NCBI GenBank assembly: GCA_905250115.1
Contig: CAJNOI010000086.1
Location: 331,109 to 395,108 of the forward strand
From: Adineta steineri
Lineage: Eukaryota > Rotifera > Eurotatoria > Adinetida > Adinetidae
DNA: 64,000 nucleotides
Direction: 5' to 3'
Numbering within the stretch: the stretch's first letter is position 1; each line of letters begins with the position of its first letter. Of this stretch, positions 1 to 10,613 are shown piece by piece. The translations under genes and the position numbers were made by a program. The notes below the pieces were generated by a model that did not search any database, was not told the DNA's origin, and saw nothing but the letters and a program-made list of their open reading frames with translations.

Positions 1-634
1 GCCAACAATTGTTCTCATCAGAACCGTCCAGACAGTCGTATTTTCCATCACAAATCTCTCGCCAATCTAAACATGACAGTTTCGTTTGACAATGCAAATG
101 TTCGTAACATGTCACCACTGGAACATTACCGCGGGACAGCCCCTTATTAAAAAGATAATAAACGAGGAGCTCGAAATCCAAATCTGGCTCATAATCAAAT
201 GTGAAACGACAAAAAGGTCCAAACCATGATAAAGTACAATTATAAAACAATGTTTCTTCTTCAGATATTAACTTTGAGCAGTTATTCAAAAAGATTTGAT
301 ATCGTTCAGCCAAATCAATAGAAGCAGACCATGAAAGTAACATTGCACTAGTGATATTTTGCTCTTGTAATTCAGCAAAAGTAAAACTAGGATCGTTTGT
401 GTTATTATAATTAAAGTCGATGACAGAGTTTTTTTCGTCTGATAACCTAAAACAAAATGATATTTTCTGTTGGGTACTGGCAAGTGTTAGATAATCATTA
501 TCGAGGTTGACAGATTCAGGTACGTTATAGATTAGACAATATCCGTTTTGATAATTATCAGTATTGTACATATTAAGCTGATATTTTGGCACCGCTTGTA
601 TTTGCCATATGAGTATCACGTATAACAGCAACAT
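1..634 (-). CDS. LDL-receptor class A domain protein, N-terminal part (runs off the left edge)
   Basis: An uninterrupted minus-strand frame runs from an ATG at 634 to the window edge (211 codons). It opens with a hydrophobic signal peptide (MLLLYVILIWQIQA). An extracellular segment of about 160 residues with several Asn-X-Ser/Thr sites and paired Cys follows, then the start of an LDLa module. The module shows the Ca2+-binding pattern C-D-G-x-x-D-C-x-D-G-S-D-E at the extreme left. The N-terminal domain (NITSAMLLSW, then a CxxxWFGPFC motif) resembles the one opening the broken EGF/7TM gene at 4063, so this is probably the intact N-terminus of a related LDLa/EGF/7TM receptor. Ligand unknown. The rest of the gene lies outside the window. 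Confidence 0.75.
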   Translation of the reverse strand, partial: MLLLYVILIWQIQAVPKYQLNMYNTDNYQNGYCLIYNVPESVNLDNDYLTLASTQQKISFCFRLSDEKNSVIDFNYNNTNDPSFTFAELQEQNITSAMLLSWSASIDLAERYQIFLNNCSKLISEEETLFYNCTLSWFGPFCRFTFDYEPDLDFELLVYYLFNKGLSRGNVPVVTCYEHLHCQTKLSCLDWREICDGKYDCLDGSDENNCW

Positions 635-1373
635 GTTGCAAATGCAATATTATCCTTCTTTTTTTATCTTTTATCGAATATTGTATTCTATATTTTAATG
701 TTAACCAATATACTCAAGTGAACTATGAATGTGTCAAATAATAAAATATTATTTTTTTAAATACATGATATGCTGGACATATGATAAACACGAGCAGATG
801 CGATTATTGTCAAACTTTTCTATTCATTGATTGCATCTATGTTACAATGTGAAATGCTCACACATCTGTACAAAAATAATTAAAATTTAGTTAAACTGAG
901 GGTACAGTTACAGGTAAGTCTTTGGTAAGCCGAACGTTCACATACATACCCACATCTTTAATTATCCTGTTAATTATTTGATTTCGACCAAACAAATCTA
1001 CTGATGAAAAGCAAGAATGGGTATGGGTGTGGGTGTGATGAAAGAATACTCACACCCACACCCTCAAGATGTTAATGAAATTCATTGTTATGAATTTTTC
1101 ATTTAATCTCTATTTAAGTAATCAAGAAGTTTGTCAGTACGTGTGTGTGAGTGTGGTTAAGAGTAATAAAATAAAAGACCCACACCCGACGCATGAATTT
1201 ACTGTTCCGAGATCAATCCCAACTGTTCTACGCATCGAACACCTTGACGGCAGACAAAACAAGAGATGAAAAGAGAAAGAAAATGTGACTTTATTTCAGC
1301 TAATAAAAAAAGTAGAAAAATAAAAATGCAAGGCTATAAATGATGAAAATTATTAACTAAAGGATGTTGACTT
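635..1373. other. Intergenic region with telomere-like hairpins
   Basis: No gene seen. It holds one clear telomere-like hairpin element at 1019-1068 (listed separately) and a weaker GT-rich/CA-rich pair at about 1140-1192. The rest is AT-rich. Confidence 0.6.
1019..1068. repeat. Telomere-like hairpin element
   Basis: The left arm reads GGGTATGGGTGTGGGTGTGA; after about 8 bases the right arm returns as CACACCCACACCCTCAAG. The arms are two to three degenerate copies of TGTGGG and its complement, so the element can fold into a hairpin. It is one of roughly fifteen such elements in the window. Confidence 0.75.
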
Positions 1374-2865
1374 CTATTGTCGATAAGCACGAATAGCATT
1401 GACAGCTAAGGCAGTGGTTAATCCTCGATTGCTCATCGATATATTATGTGATCCATACTTCAAGAACGGTCCACCATTCCATGATCCATCTGCTTCTTGA
1501 AGCATACATAATTGTTCAAGATCGATTGCTATGCGAGGTGTCGTTTTTTCAGTCATACCAATGGCATCGGCAGCTACAAGTCGCAAGGCAATAACGAGTG
1601 GATCGGTTTCATGGTTTGCTAATCGTTCTTCTATTCGTGCCCATAGAACTGATATCATTTTCTCTCGTACTACAGGTGCACGTTTGAGAAGACGAGCTAA
1701 AAAGAAGAGAAAACATTCGGCGGTATTATAGTACCGTGTTCCTTGTTTGTAAGCTCGATGAACCAATACATCATACACCCATTGTTCAGTACGATGAACT
1801 TCATGTCCACGACCATGAGTATAGAATAGAGAGAGAGCATTAACACAAACAACAGGATCTACTCGTGGATGATGGGAATCAAAATAAACTTGTATGATTC
1901 CGTCGTCACTCAAACAGGTGGATAATATTTGATCGAGGACATTATGAATAACTGACGAGGATATATTGTCCACTACTGTCAAACCAATCGATGTCGTATC
2001 AATGTCACAAGGAAAGTTCAATGCCATTGATTCATCCTATGAAAAATACAAATGTTCTTATCGACCAAAATTTCAAAAGAATAATAAAAACCTGAAAAAA
2101 ATTGAAAAGTCGAGTATGTGCAACATAGCTAACCAAACTTGCATCACGCATTGCTTCAAGTATTAATAATTGTGAAAGATTCTCCTTTATTTCATTGCCT
2201 TCGCTTGTAATTGAGAAATGTTGACCAGCATGTCGTTGTAAATATGCTATCCCTGAGTTGCATGGATCATCTTGACACATATTGAACAAGCAGCGAAGGT
2301 TTTTATCAATATATTTCTCTTTAAAAAGAAAACCTTGTATGCCTAATGATCGAGCCGCAATAATATTATCGATCTCATCATCGATTAATAATGTTTGACT
2401 GGGAAACACATCGATTTGAGTGAGTACATGCTGAAAAAAAGATAAATTTGGCTTACGATCACGAGAAGCATACGATGGAAAGATTCGTTCAAACAACATG
2501 TTAATAGTAGAACCGAAGCGAGACTGAACAAATGCATAATCGGGTTCGGAAATGTTGGACATAGCAAAAAGACGATAACGTTTGGATTTTGAAAGTATCT
2601 GCAGAAATTCCATCAATGCTGTTTGTATCGCCAATGCAGAACGACCTGTTTCGATCACTTTTTTGATCGTTTCTGAACTGTATTTGTTGTTCATTTCAGG
2701 AACAACCGCTTTGTATACTTGTTCTTCATTGATCAGACCTCTTTCGTACTTGAACCATGATGGTGTGTGGCAAATTTGTGAAACCATGGATTTATTCTTT
2801 TCGTCAAGAGCGGATAACGTAAACAAAACATTACCAAAATCAACGATGATTGCCGTATATACCAT
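1374..2865 (-). CDS. HAD-like / terpene cyclase beta-domain fusion, drimenyl-diphosphate-synthase type
   Basis: Two exons, 2865-2092 and 2036-1374, joined in phase 0 across a 55-nt GT..AG intron (2037-2091), give about 478 residues. The N-terminal ~200 residues are a HAD fold: motif I DFGNVL (residues 9-14), motif II SNIS, a Lys-Pro before the last motif, and motif IV LLIDDEIDNI. Motif I has Gly where phosphatases carry the second Asp, so ordinary phosphatase chemistry is doubtful. After the junction come DIDTT (the DxDTT acid motif of HAD-linked class II cyclases) and a C-terminal QEADGSW QW-type motif followed by SNRGLTTALAVNAI. In fungal and bacterial relatives this arrangement protonates and cyclises farnesyl diphosphate, and some members also remove the diphosphate (drimenol synthases; AstC-like). 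No metazoan use is known to me. Product not predictable; horizontal origin is inferred. Confidence 0.82.
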
Positions 2866-4062
2866 ATTTCAGTTGTGATTATTTCGTTACGTACGTCATC
2901 TAGAAAGAAAGATAACCCTCAAGATGAGAACATCCAAAAGATTTGTTCTTCATTTGTCTATACTTGAAAAAGTTATAACATGGCTCTCTTCTCTTTTTTT
3001 TCTCATTATTACTTTATTACTTTTTTCGTTTCTGATATTATCTTGCACTGTTAAAATCGTATGACCGTAGTTTTTTAAGCACAAATAAAAAAATATTTAC
3101 TTTCGCTTAAATATTATAATTTTTCATATTAATATTAATGCTGTAAAATATAATGTATTATGTTTCCAAATCGAGGACTTCATTACTGTCAAATTGGAAT
3201 ATTGAATATTGTGCTCATTTACGTCTTTGCGCGATTATTCCACTTCAATAGAAGATGGCGAGTCTATACGTACAGTAATGTGCGTAATGACACTTGATTT
3301 TGGTTTCAAAGTCCAACTGATTAATCATCAACATGTTCGGAACAATAATTCAGTGAGTATAAGATTTAGTATATACGTATACTTTATTCTTCAAAAGAAA
3401 TCCCTTGCCAACTGAATATTTCTCGTACCTTATATAAAACACTCGAAACATTCAGTGACGTTAAAAGGTAACAGTCCAGAAAGCATGACGAAAATCAAAA
3501 GGTAAGAGTACCGAAAAACATGACAAAAAAATAATAGCGTGGAAGACATGACAAATATCAAAAGGTAGGAGTACCGAAAGCAAAAACACATATCGAGAAA
3601 AGAGACCAAGCCATCGTGTGGCATGGCACTAACACGTGTGATTTTATTTGAATGAATGATTCTAATAAAAATGAGTGGTGTAAAATAAAGAGTGTGGGTG
3701 TGGGTGTTATATGATTTCATCATCCTTTCATTCACGACACCCAACATATCTATCCACACAAACACCCACAAAAACACCCTTGATAACCCGTCCTTTCCTT
3801 ATAGTGCATTTTTTTTCTCTTAAGGTTAATATAGGAACTCAACAGAGGATCTTTCTAGACATGTCTTTATGAATAATGTCTACTGTCAGATGTCTGATCT
3901 AACATAAGATACGTGATATTAACATCCTCGATTAGCGTTAAATAATGATTCTATCTAAATCACGTTCTTTTTATTTATGATATCTCTATATCATAGTTTT
4001 TATGTGCATCCTCGTTGAGTAGATGAGAAAAAGTCCGTAATAGAAGATTATACGCATTAGCC
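2866..4062. other. Intergenic region
   Basis: No convincing gene. A 115-codon minus-strand frame at 3430-3777 lies over a short imperfect repeat (units with AAAAGGTAAGAGTACCGAAA at about 3466, 3497 and 3558) and over the telomere-like element at 3690-3782, so it is probably not coding. Confidence 0.5.
3690..3782. repeat. Telomere-like hairpin element (degenerate)
   Basis: AGTGTGGGTGTGGGTGTTAT on the left is followed about 45 bases later by CCACACAAACACCCACAAAA and ACACCCTTGA on the right. Same family as 1019-1068, with a longer spacer and a decayed right arm. Confidence 0.6.
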
Positions 4063-6201
4063 ATGGTACTTATAAAAATAATACTTGCATTGTGCATTTT
4101 AATATTCGTTGACGCGATGGTCTACGTGTATAACACCGTAGACAGTCCTTCAATAGAACTATATGATTGCATTCTCCATGAAAATTTGTTTTATTGTCGT
4201 CGTCCGACAGAACCGATAATTTTAAATAGAAACAACAGTACAAAACAATGTTATCATAATGGAATTATTCATTATTTTTCTCATCTTTGGAAAAATACCG
4301 TTAGCGTTAGTACAATTTTACATATATAAACCAAATTATCGAGGGTTAATAAGTGGAAATAATTTACCTTTTTGTATCTGTCAATTCGATTCTTTTGGTG
4401 ACCGATGTGATATTAAATACGATCAATGTTTATTAACACCTTGTCAAAATAATGGTTCATGTTATTCGACTATTGAACCAGATACTATCACATGTTCATG
4501 TACTCCAGAATATCATGGAAGAAATTGTGAACTCAGAAGACCACATATGAAATTGTATATCAATGAAAGTGTTAATCATGTAGCAGCTGTTGTTCAATAT
4601 TTTGATATTGATCTTATTTCACTTAATCTCATTCTTGTTTATCAAAAAGTATATCGACATGATCGAAAAACATCACCACAAATAACATTAGTTAAAGTCT
4701 ATTCTTCTCCTGTTGATGATCCTGTTCAAATCTATTTGATTTCTCTTCATATCAATGCGATATCAATTAATGCAATTACTCAAATGAATGAAAAAACTCA
4801 AGGTGTTGAACTCCGTACATATGACACAAAATTTCTTTCAAACTATTCTCCAATTAAATATCATTCTTTATGTCGAAATGATTCAAATTTATTTTGTTTT
4901 CGCGACAATTTTTATCTATGTATTTGTGGTGAAAATCATACTCGAGTCGAATGTTTTCGTTATGATCATACATTGGATCAATGTTCACGATATCAACCTG
5001 GTAGTCGTTGTTTAAAAGAAAAAGATCAATTTCTTCAATCCAACACTTTTATTTGTTTATGTCCACAATGTCGATCAGGAATTTATTGTCAATTAAATTC
5101 AAATTCATTCGTATTCACCCTTGATCAACTCTTTTATAGTGATCTTATTTCAAACAAGAAAATGATTGTTGTCTACTCATTAATTATTAGTTCTATGCTT
5201 CTCGTCCTTATCGCTCTAGTAAACAACATCTTTTCCTTTGTTACGTTTCGTCGTCAAAAATGTTTACTCAATGACGTAGGACACTATTTATTTCATATGA
5301 GTATTATCAATCAAATTAGTTGTAATCTTCTTCTTGCTCGTCTTATTCATATTAGTGTTACTGTCACCGGTTTACATTCTCATCCAACTGTTGACAATAT
5401 TCTCTGCAAAATATTAACTTATTTATTGACATGTTTTACTCGTGTTGCCTATTGGTTTATATCATTTGTGGCAATTTTCTGGCGCATATGAACTCGTCTT
5501 CGTCAAGTTATTTGTTTTCGACAACGACCACAATAGTAGCATGTGTGTAATTGATTTTTCAACTGTACATCAATCTACATGGATAATCATTCATCAGGTC
5601 GTATCGATAATACATTCGATTTTACCACTTCTTATTAATCTTTGTTGTACGATCACCATGATTTATAATATTATCAATAGTAAGATGAATGTTCATAAAC
5701 AAAACGAATGTAAGCTATTGTTATGTATACTTATAGTACTTTTATTTGATATTTTAGCTACTGAATCGGTAGAAAATTTATCGAACTTGGTAGAACAACA
5801 ATGCAGTGTGCATCTCGAAAAATTGACAAGTAACTATAAGAGAGTAATAAAAGTTAATTTTTTTTGTCTGTTTAGAAAATAACAAAGCAGAAGACGTTCG
5901 TGATCGTTTTAATTTATTTCGTCATGTTTTAACTGACAACAAACAGATTATCAGTCGACCTACAATCGCACTCATTCCTTCGATTTTTTCCTTTTTCTCA
6001 TTACCACTCTTTATTCTTTCATTTTCGCTTAGTTGTCAAAATTTAGAAAATAATCCAATGCGTTATCCTATGATTACATTTTATATCATCTCATTTATTC
6101 CTCAAATCATCACATTTCTTCTCTACGTATATCCATCATCAGTTTATTTCAATGAATGGCATTTAACAAAAATTGGTCAATGGATCACAGCTCATAAATA
6201 A
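4063..6201 (+). pseudogene. EGF-like / 7TM receptor, broken copy
   Basis: The reading frame starts at 4063 with a signal peptide (MVLIKIILALCILIFVDA). Near 4320 it shifts into another frame that carries two EGF-like modules (CQNNGSCY; CTPEYHGRNC) at about 4365-4540. A Cys-rich juxtamembrane region and TM1-TM3 follow (about 5160-5480). At about 5485 the frame shifts again and roughly 25 residues between TM3 and TM4 appear to be missing. TM5 to TM7 continue across a clean 46-nt intron (5830-5875, phase-consistent) to a stop at 6199-6201. I tried small GT..AG introns at the first break and none restored the frame. The two lesions suggest a decayed adhesion-type receptor of the bdelloid LDLa/EGF/7TM kind; sequencing error at the first one is possible. 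Confidence 0.7.
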
Positions 6202-6229
6202 AACCATACCTCATTTTAATATTGTTTAA

Positions 6230-6345
6230 GCTTGGTTTTTTCCTTTTTACATCACTTTTTGGGAAAAAAGTACGTGAGTCATTTGCTGACACATGGGGAA
6301 ATACTCGACGAAAAAAAACAATTGGCAATGATTATAGAAAGAGGG
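6230..6345 (+). repeat. Dispersed repeat, copy 1 (partner at 10105-10220)
   Basis: A stretch containing TTTTTTCCTTTTT, GAGTCATTTGCTGACACATG and GATTATAGAAAGA recurs at 10105-10220 in the same orientation. One frame reads ESFADTWGNTRRKK, which resembles a receptor cytoplasmic tail, so both may be relics of a last exon. Confidence 0.6.
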
Positions 6346-6354
6346 AAAACCATC

Positions 6355-6410
6355 TTGAGGGTGTGGGTGTTAGGTGAATACAGTATCCATACTCACAGCA
6401 ACACCCTCAA
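6355..6410. repeat. Telomere-like hairpin element at the outer end of the left inverted-repeat arm
   Basis: TTGAGGGTGTGGGTGTTAGG and ACTCACAGCAACACCCTCAA face each other across a short spacer. The same element, inverted, closes the window at 63950-64000. Confidence 0.75.
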
Positions 6411-8150
6411 TTCATCGTCAAAAGAAAAATAAAGTCTGTATAAGAATGTTCAATTCAATCAGATAGGTTTATTGTGTATTGAAAAAAGCGTTTATCGTAG
6501 ATTAAAAAATTTTCTAGATTAAATAAAAATAATAAGCGTTTGTTGTACATTAAACTTTTTTCAGGATTAAATGGGTAAAATAAGCACAAGCAATATATTC
6601 ATGTGGATTTGCTTTTATCTCTTGCTCGTACAATGTCCAAAATTGATCCAGTATTTTATTAATTTCTTCTGTGCTTTGTTTGTTAATTTCTAGTGCTTGT
6701 TTAAGTGATGATTCCAACCAACTTCGCATGAACGATGTGACTGCTTTGGAAAATTTATCTACTGATACATTTCCATTTTGGTCTTGATCCATTAGAGCAA
6801 TGTTTGTTTTGTTAAATTCATCTTTAATTAGTTTGAACGAACATCTAGCAAAAAGCTCATCATCGACACATTCCGAGAACGATCGATAATATGAAGGAAT
6901 CATATGATCAAGCAATACTTGTTGAATGTGCGTAATAGATTTAGCACATTTGTATAGCAAATGAACACAGTTATCAAACCCCAAAGAATTTCCATCGTTG
7001 ACACATGGAATATTCAGAATGAGAACACCACCAGGTACAAGTTCAGTAGAACGATGTTTGAGAAATGAAGTCAAATCAAGTTTCGATTGATGTTTGAATA
7101 TCTCACGTTCTTCTTTATCTTGTACAAAATTAGCAACACAATGATGCGACACGTTACACGGTTTACGTGATAGCCAGTGAAGTGAAGCAATTGAAAATCC
7201 AATTGCAATAGTATTTGGTGGCAAGCATTGTTCATCAAAATATTGACCATAAGCCGCATTGGAATATGAATTTTCTTCACTGGTAAGTTCAAATAAGGAT
7301 GTCCAGTCATTTGTTGGTAAACCATTGTGAACAGCAATGATTTGTTCTTCATTATCTATCTTTTTAGCTTCTTTCAGATATTGAATGATCATCTTCATGA
7401 CATATATTGAATTGGATTCATGAACCGAACCAAAATTAACAATGAAAAAAGGAGTAGATGAAGAAGAAATGTCGAGTACATCAATGGCTTTACGAAAATA
7501 TGGTAGTGTTGAGTCGATCAGCTCCAATTGTGGACGGACATATGTATTATCATCTTTGCTCATTTCAACAATAGCAGTCGTGTTGTTCGCCATTTGACTT
7601 GGTGATCACCTACGCATATAAAATAAATTAGGAAAAGTGTACCAAATTATAAAGACTATCAAACAAGAATATTATTCGCAGACGAATAATATTGTGCTTT
7701 CATCCTTACCTTTAACGCAAACCAGGAACGAAATAAATAAATTGCAGTATAAGAAGATGTAGATACATACATATATAGAGAAATGCAAGTATATATATAT
7801 AAGTATGTATAAGAAAAATCCAAGAACGAAAGGAATATACATATATGTGATGTATATGGTAAAGTCCTAATGAATATATTTAGGAATATATCCATACATG
7901 GCAAGATATAAAACTGGTTTTAACCTGTTGCTAACTAGTGTGCAATCACTAGGGAAGTGACGCACGATGAATCATGTGGAAATAGTTAAGACAAACAAAG
8001 AAAGTAATAAAAGGTGAGTGACACAAGGATAGATAAAAAGTAATCCTAATCAAGCATGAAGTTAAAAAAAATACACGCATACATATAACTTACATGTGCG
8101 CACACACAAAGATTCGCAAAAAAAATTTGCACAAAAGTGATTTTTTGAGG
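6365..8150. repeat. Left arm of a ~1.8-kb inverted repeat (partner 62221-64000)
   Basis: The whole segment reappears in reverse complement at 62221-64000: the methyltransferase gene, its 3' flank, its 5' intron and about 500 bp upstream. The outer limit is set by the window edge, so the arm may be longer. On the inner side homology stops at the TTGAGG that begins the telomere-like element at 8146. The encoded proteins differ at roughly 27 of about 343 positions by eye. Confidence 0.88.
6550..7593 (-). CDS. SABATH-family SAM-dependent carboxyl methyltransferase, left copy
   Basis: A 347-residue single coding exon with the SABATH (Methyltransf_7) landmarks: FIVNFGSVHESN at motif I (degenerate relative to the plant DLGCSSGPN type), VHNGLPTNDWTSLF, the substrate/SAM-site segment GFSIASLHWLSRKP, and LVPGGVLILNIPC. 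Family members transfer methyl from S-adenosylmethionine to carboxyl groups of small acids (salicylate, jasmonate, farnesoate in other organisms); the substrate here is unknown. The stretch DQDQNGNVSVDK looks like an EF-hand loop but has Lys at position 12, where calcium-binding loops have Glu. Upstream, a 100-nt intron (7610-7709) ends 16 nt before the ATG, so a 5'-UTR exon is likely. The family is rare in animals, so horizontal transfer is suspected. Confidence 0.8.
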   Translation of the reverse strand: MANNTTAIVEMSKDDNTYVRPQLELIDSTLPYFRKAIDVLDISSSSTPFFIVNFGSVHESNSIYVMKMIIQYLKEAKKIDNEEQIIAVHNGLPTNDWTSLFELTSEENSYSNAAYGQYFDEQCLPPNTIAIGFSIASLHWLSRKPCNVSHHCVANFVQDKEEREIFKHQSKLDLTSFLKHRSTELVPGGVLILNIPCVNDGNSLGFDNCVHLLYKCAKSITHIQQVLLDHMIPSYYRSFSECVDDELFARCSFKLIKDEFNKTNIALMDQDQNGNVSVDKFSKAVTSFMRSWLESSLKQALEINKQSTEEINKILDQFWTLYEQEIKANPHEYIACAYFTHLILKKV

Positions 8151-8226
8151 ATGTGGGTGTGGATGTGAGTATTTTATATCCATTTCGTATATGCATTCAG
8201 ATTCGACAGTCTACCACATCCACACC
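8146..8226. repeat. Telomere-like hairpin element at the inner end of the left inverted-repeat arm
   Basis: TTGAGGATGTGGGTGTGGAT is followed about 50 bases later by CTACCACATCCACACC. Homology with the right arm stops at its first bases. Confidence 0.65.
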
Positions 8227-9726
8227 ATCTATATAGATATTCTACACCAATCAATCTGATTTTTCTGGAATGATTTGTATCAATAAATTTAAAACTACTA
8301 ATGAGATAATTACTGTTCACAAAAGAATATTATATAGAAATTATCTTATCTCCTATTCTCTTTCTTTAGAATACATATTCATCTAAAAATAAGGTAACTT
8401 AACTGTTAGTATTTCATTTAGTTCATTTGCATTCATATCGTCAGCACGTCGTACTCTAATATGATTATAGATTATCTTTTAGATTATCTGTTGTTGTTGT
8501 TATTTATAGATATATTCATTCATGACTTACGTCAATCTTTTTTATAAGCAAGATATTCTAATGATCATACATTCTAAATCTGATGATTATCATCAAAACT
8601 ATACTGTAAAACTAACAGAATACTTGAAAGAACAATTAAAATATCGTATGAATTGTAGCTTTTGTTAATCATAATAAACTAATCTGCAAGAGTAGAAAAA
8701 ACGAATATTTAAATGTGTGATAGTTCTGTAAAAGTATCGTAAGTAACGACTCGGTGACATCAGATAATGACAGTTGTTCTAATTAAAGTATTATTTGGAA
8801 TTTGAAATATTTGCAAGAAAAAGAATAAGATAATTGAAAGGTAATTTGTTTGAAATAAGTAATATAATTCGGCACTATTAGAAACAATACTACCAGACCA
8901 TCCACCAGTAACTAATACGAGTCCATCTGATAATGCAGTTGCTGTGTCTAATAATCGCTGAGAATCAGCAACTGAAGAAAAAAATGCAACAACAACAACA
9001 AACTCAAATCAATGAACTTCGGATGCAATACTTATCCAAACAATTCGACGAACAAAGTTACTCTTCAAAATTCAGACCGTCTAGTATGCAAAGTAATTTA
9101 CAGAGTAGCACAAGACTCATGCCAGGTAAAGTTTTCTTGATGTTATGATGTCTAGTTGTATGTATGAAAGTTACTAGAAGAAACTTCCCTTGCCAAACTA
9201 TATGAGAGTACATTGATATAAACTTATTGAAGGAAATCAGCAACGATTCGGGAAGGTATGATCGTCAATAATTTTTTCTAGACATCTCATTTTATTTACA
9301 AACTGATATTAATTCGAGTAGCTGCTTTTTTTCTCCTTTCTGTAGAACTGTAATGTGAACTTATTCTTTCATGAAGTTTCCCTTTCACCTGAGATACATT
9401 TACATTCACACTACCGCTTAACTTTCTCGATTCAAATTCATTTTCTGCTAAAAAATAAAATAGTGACCATATTTTATATACACATCTTTAATCTTGATAA
9501 TATGGACGTGAGCTTCGATATGAGGATCATATCGCTCACACTCATACCGTATCGAAAAACGAGGTTTTGTTTTGTCTTTGAAACACTATTGAGATATTTT
9601 ATTCAAATGTGTACAAAAAAAAATCAATGGTATTTTGGAATCAAATTTTTTTAATTGTGAAATAAGTGAAAGTGTTATTGTCCAAGTAAGTTCATTCCAG
9701 CTTTCAACTTTCCAGGTGGATGTTGA
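8227..9726. other. Intergenic region with a possible exon relic
   Basis: AT-rich with no intact gene. At about 8958-9126 a plus-strand stretch reads ENQQLKKKMQQQQQTQINEL and ends at a GTAAAG donor-like site. It looks like a glutamine-rich coiled-coil exon. No matching exons were found on either side, so it is probably a gene fragment or chance. Confidence 0.4.
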
Positions 9727-9972
9727 TTACTGAGCAACGACTCCTTGCAGCTTGTTTGTTGACTTAAGTGTACTTTCATCTGTGATTTGACAATCATTAA
9801 ATGCGGATAAGTCACTTAGTGGTTGGGCTTTATATATAAGTCGTAGGCCATCTGGTTTGATGCCTATGCTCTCTGCGACTTGTTCTCTGAACTTTCCGAT
9901 TGTATCCGAGGCGTTCACTTCGAAGACCAGAGCTATACAGCCTATGGATTGCAGATAAATTCTCATATTCAC
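9727..9972 (-). CDS. Solo ubiquitin-like protein without a C-terminal Gly-Gly
   Basis: An 81-residue single-exon frame that lines up with ubiquitin along its whole length: MRIYLQSIGC matches the first strand, FEVNASDTIGKFREQV the beta2-alpha1 region (ubiquitin EVEPSDTIENVK), GIKPDGLRLIYKAQPLSD the loop ubiquitin writes as GIPPDQQRLIFAGKQLED, and ITDESTLK the IQKESTLH strand. The C-terminus is LQGVVAQ instead of LRLRGG, so it cannot be conjugated in the usual way. Start may be Met1 (9972) or Met3 (9966). It could be a diverged non-conjugating ubiquitin-like domain or a decaying ubiquitin-repeat fragment. Confidence 0.7.
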   Translation of the reverse strand: MNMRIYLQSIGCIALVFEVNASDTIGKFREQVAESIGIKPDGLRLIYKAQPLSDLSAFNDCQITDESTLKSTNKLQGVVAQ

Positions 9973-10613
9973 AGAATGTAGAACAAGCGATTTAACGGAG
10001 TATTCAACACAAATTTGAATTACGAATTGAATGTGGGTAGAGTAAGAAAAAGTGCTGCTTTCGATACGATAGTGAATTGGCGGAAGTTCAGTACGTTATT
10101 TGAGTTGTTTTTTTCCTTTTTGCATCACTGTTTGACAAAAAAAGCATGCGAGTCATTTGCTGACACATGGACAAATACCCGACGAAAACAAAATATTTAG
10201 CAGTGATTATAGAAAGAAAGCAAAATATTGTTGCTTTCGCTATTATGTTTGATTTTGCATTGTTCATGAAAAGCTTCTCATATACGAGTTATCTCTACAC
10301 ATTTATATGTATTCGATTATTTTTGAATTGATTAGATGCAAAATGTTACTGAATAGTGATTGTGGCAATCCAGAATTGTGTCAATATTTCTGATTTATAA
10401 AAATTATGAAAAATTTAAATAGTTCTGGTATGTCGATTTCAAAATTAGCACCATCATATATTAAACTTGTAACTGTGTGAATGTGAAACTGTTTTTAATG
10501 AAAAAATAAAAGCATATTTATTGTATATAGATTTAATATATTAAAATGAATGTATCGTTTTTTTCAATTCGAAGACAACGTCTTCATTGATTCTGTAGGA
10601 ATAAAAGTATAGA
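9973..10613. other. Intergenic region
   Basis: It contains the second copy of the dispersed repeat (about 10105-10220). The remainder is AT-rich and holds A/T-rich stretches suitable for the 3' end of the minus-strand gene ending at 10614. Nothing else seen. Confidence 0.5.
10105..10220 (+). repeat. Dispersed repeat, copy 2 (partner at 6230-6345)
   Basis: Shares GAGTCATTTGCTGACACATG, the following GACGAAAA and GATTATAGAAAG with 6230-6345 in the same orientation. The copies differ by small indels. Confidence 0.6.

Noticed and set aside
3430..3777. 115-codon frame with repeated YSYLLIFVM
   Set aside because: It reads through a short non-coding repeat and a telomere-like element.
4300..4353. 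A small intron that would repair the first frameshift of the EGF/7TM gene
   Set aside because: I tried the GT donors at 4300 and 4306 with the AG acceptors at 4343 and 4353; none gave an open, correctly phased junction.
7659..7904. 81-codon frame conserved in both inverted arms (also 62467-62712)
   Set aside because: It lies across the 5' intron/UTR of the methyltransferase, its sequence is a tyrosine/serine-rich reading of TATA-rich DNA, and conservation is explained by the overall similarity of the duplicated segment.
8958..9148. Glutamine-rich coiled-coil gene
   Set aside because: Only one exon-like block; no start context, partner exon or homologous copy in the window.
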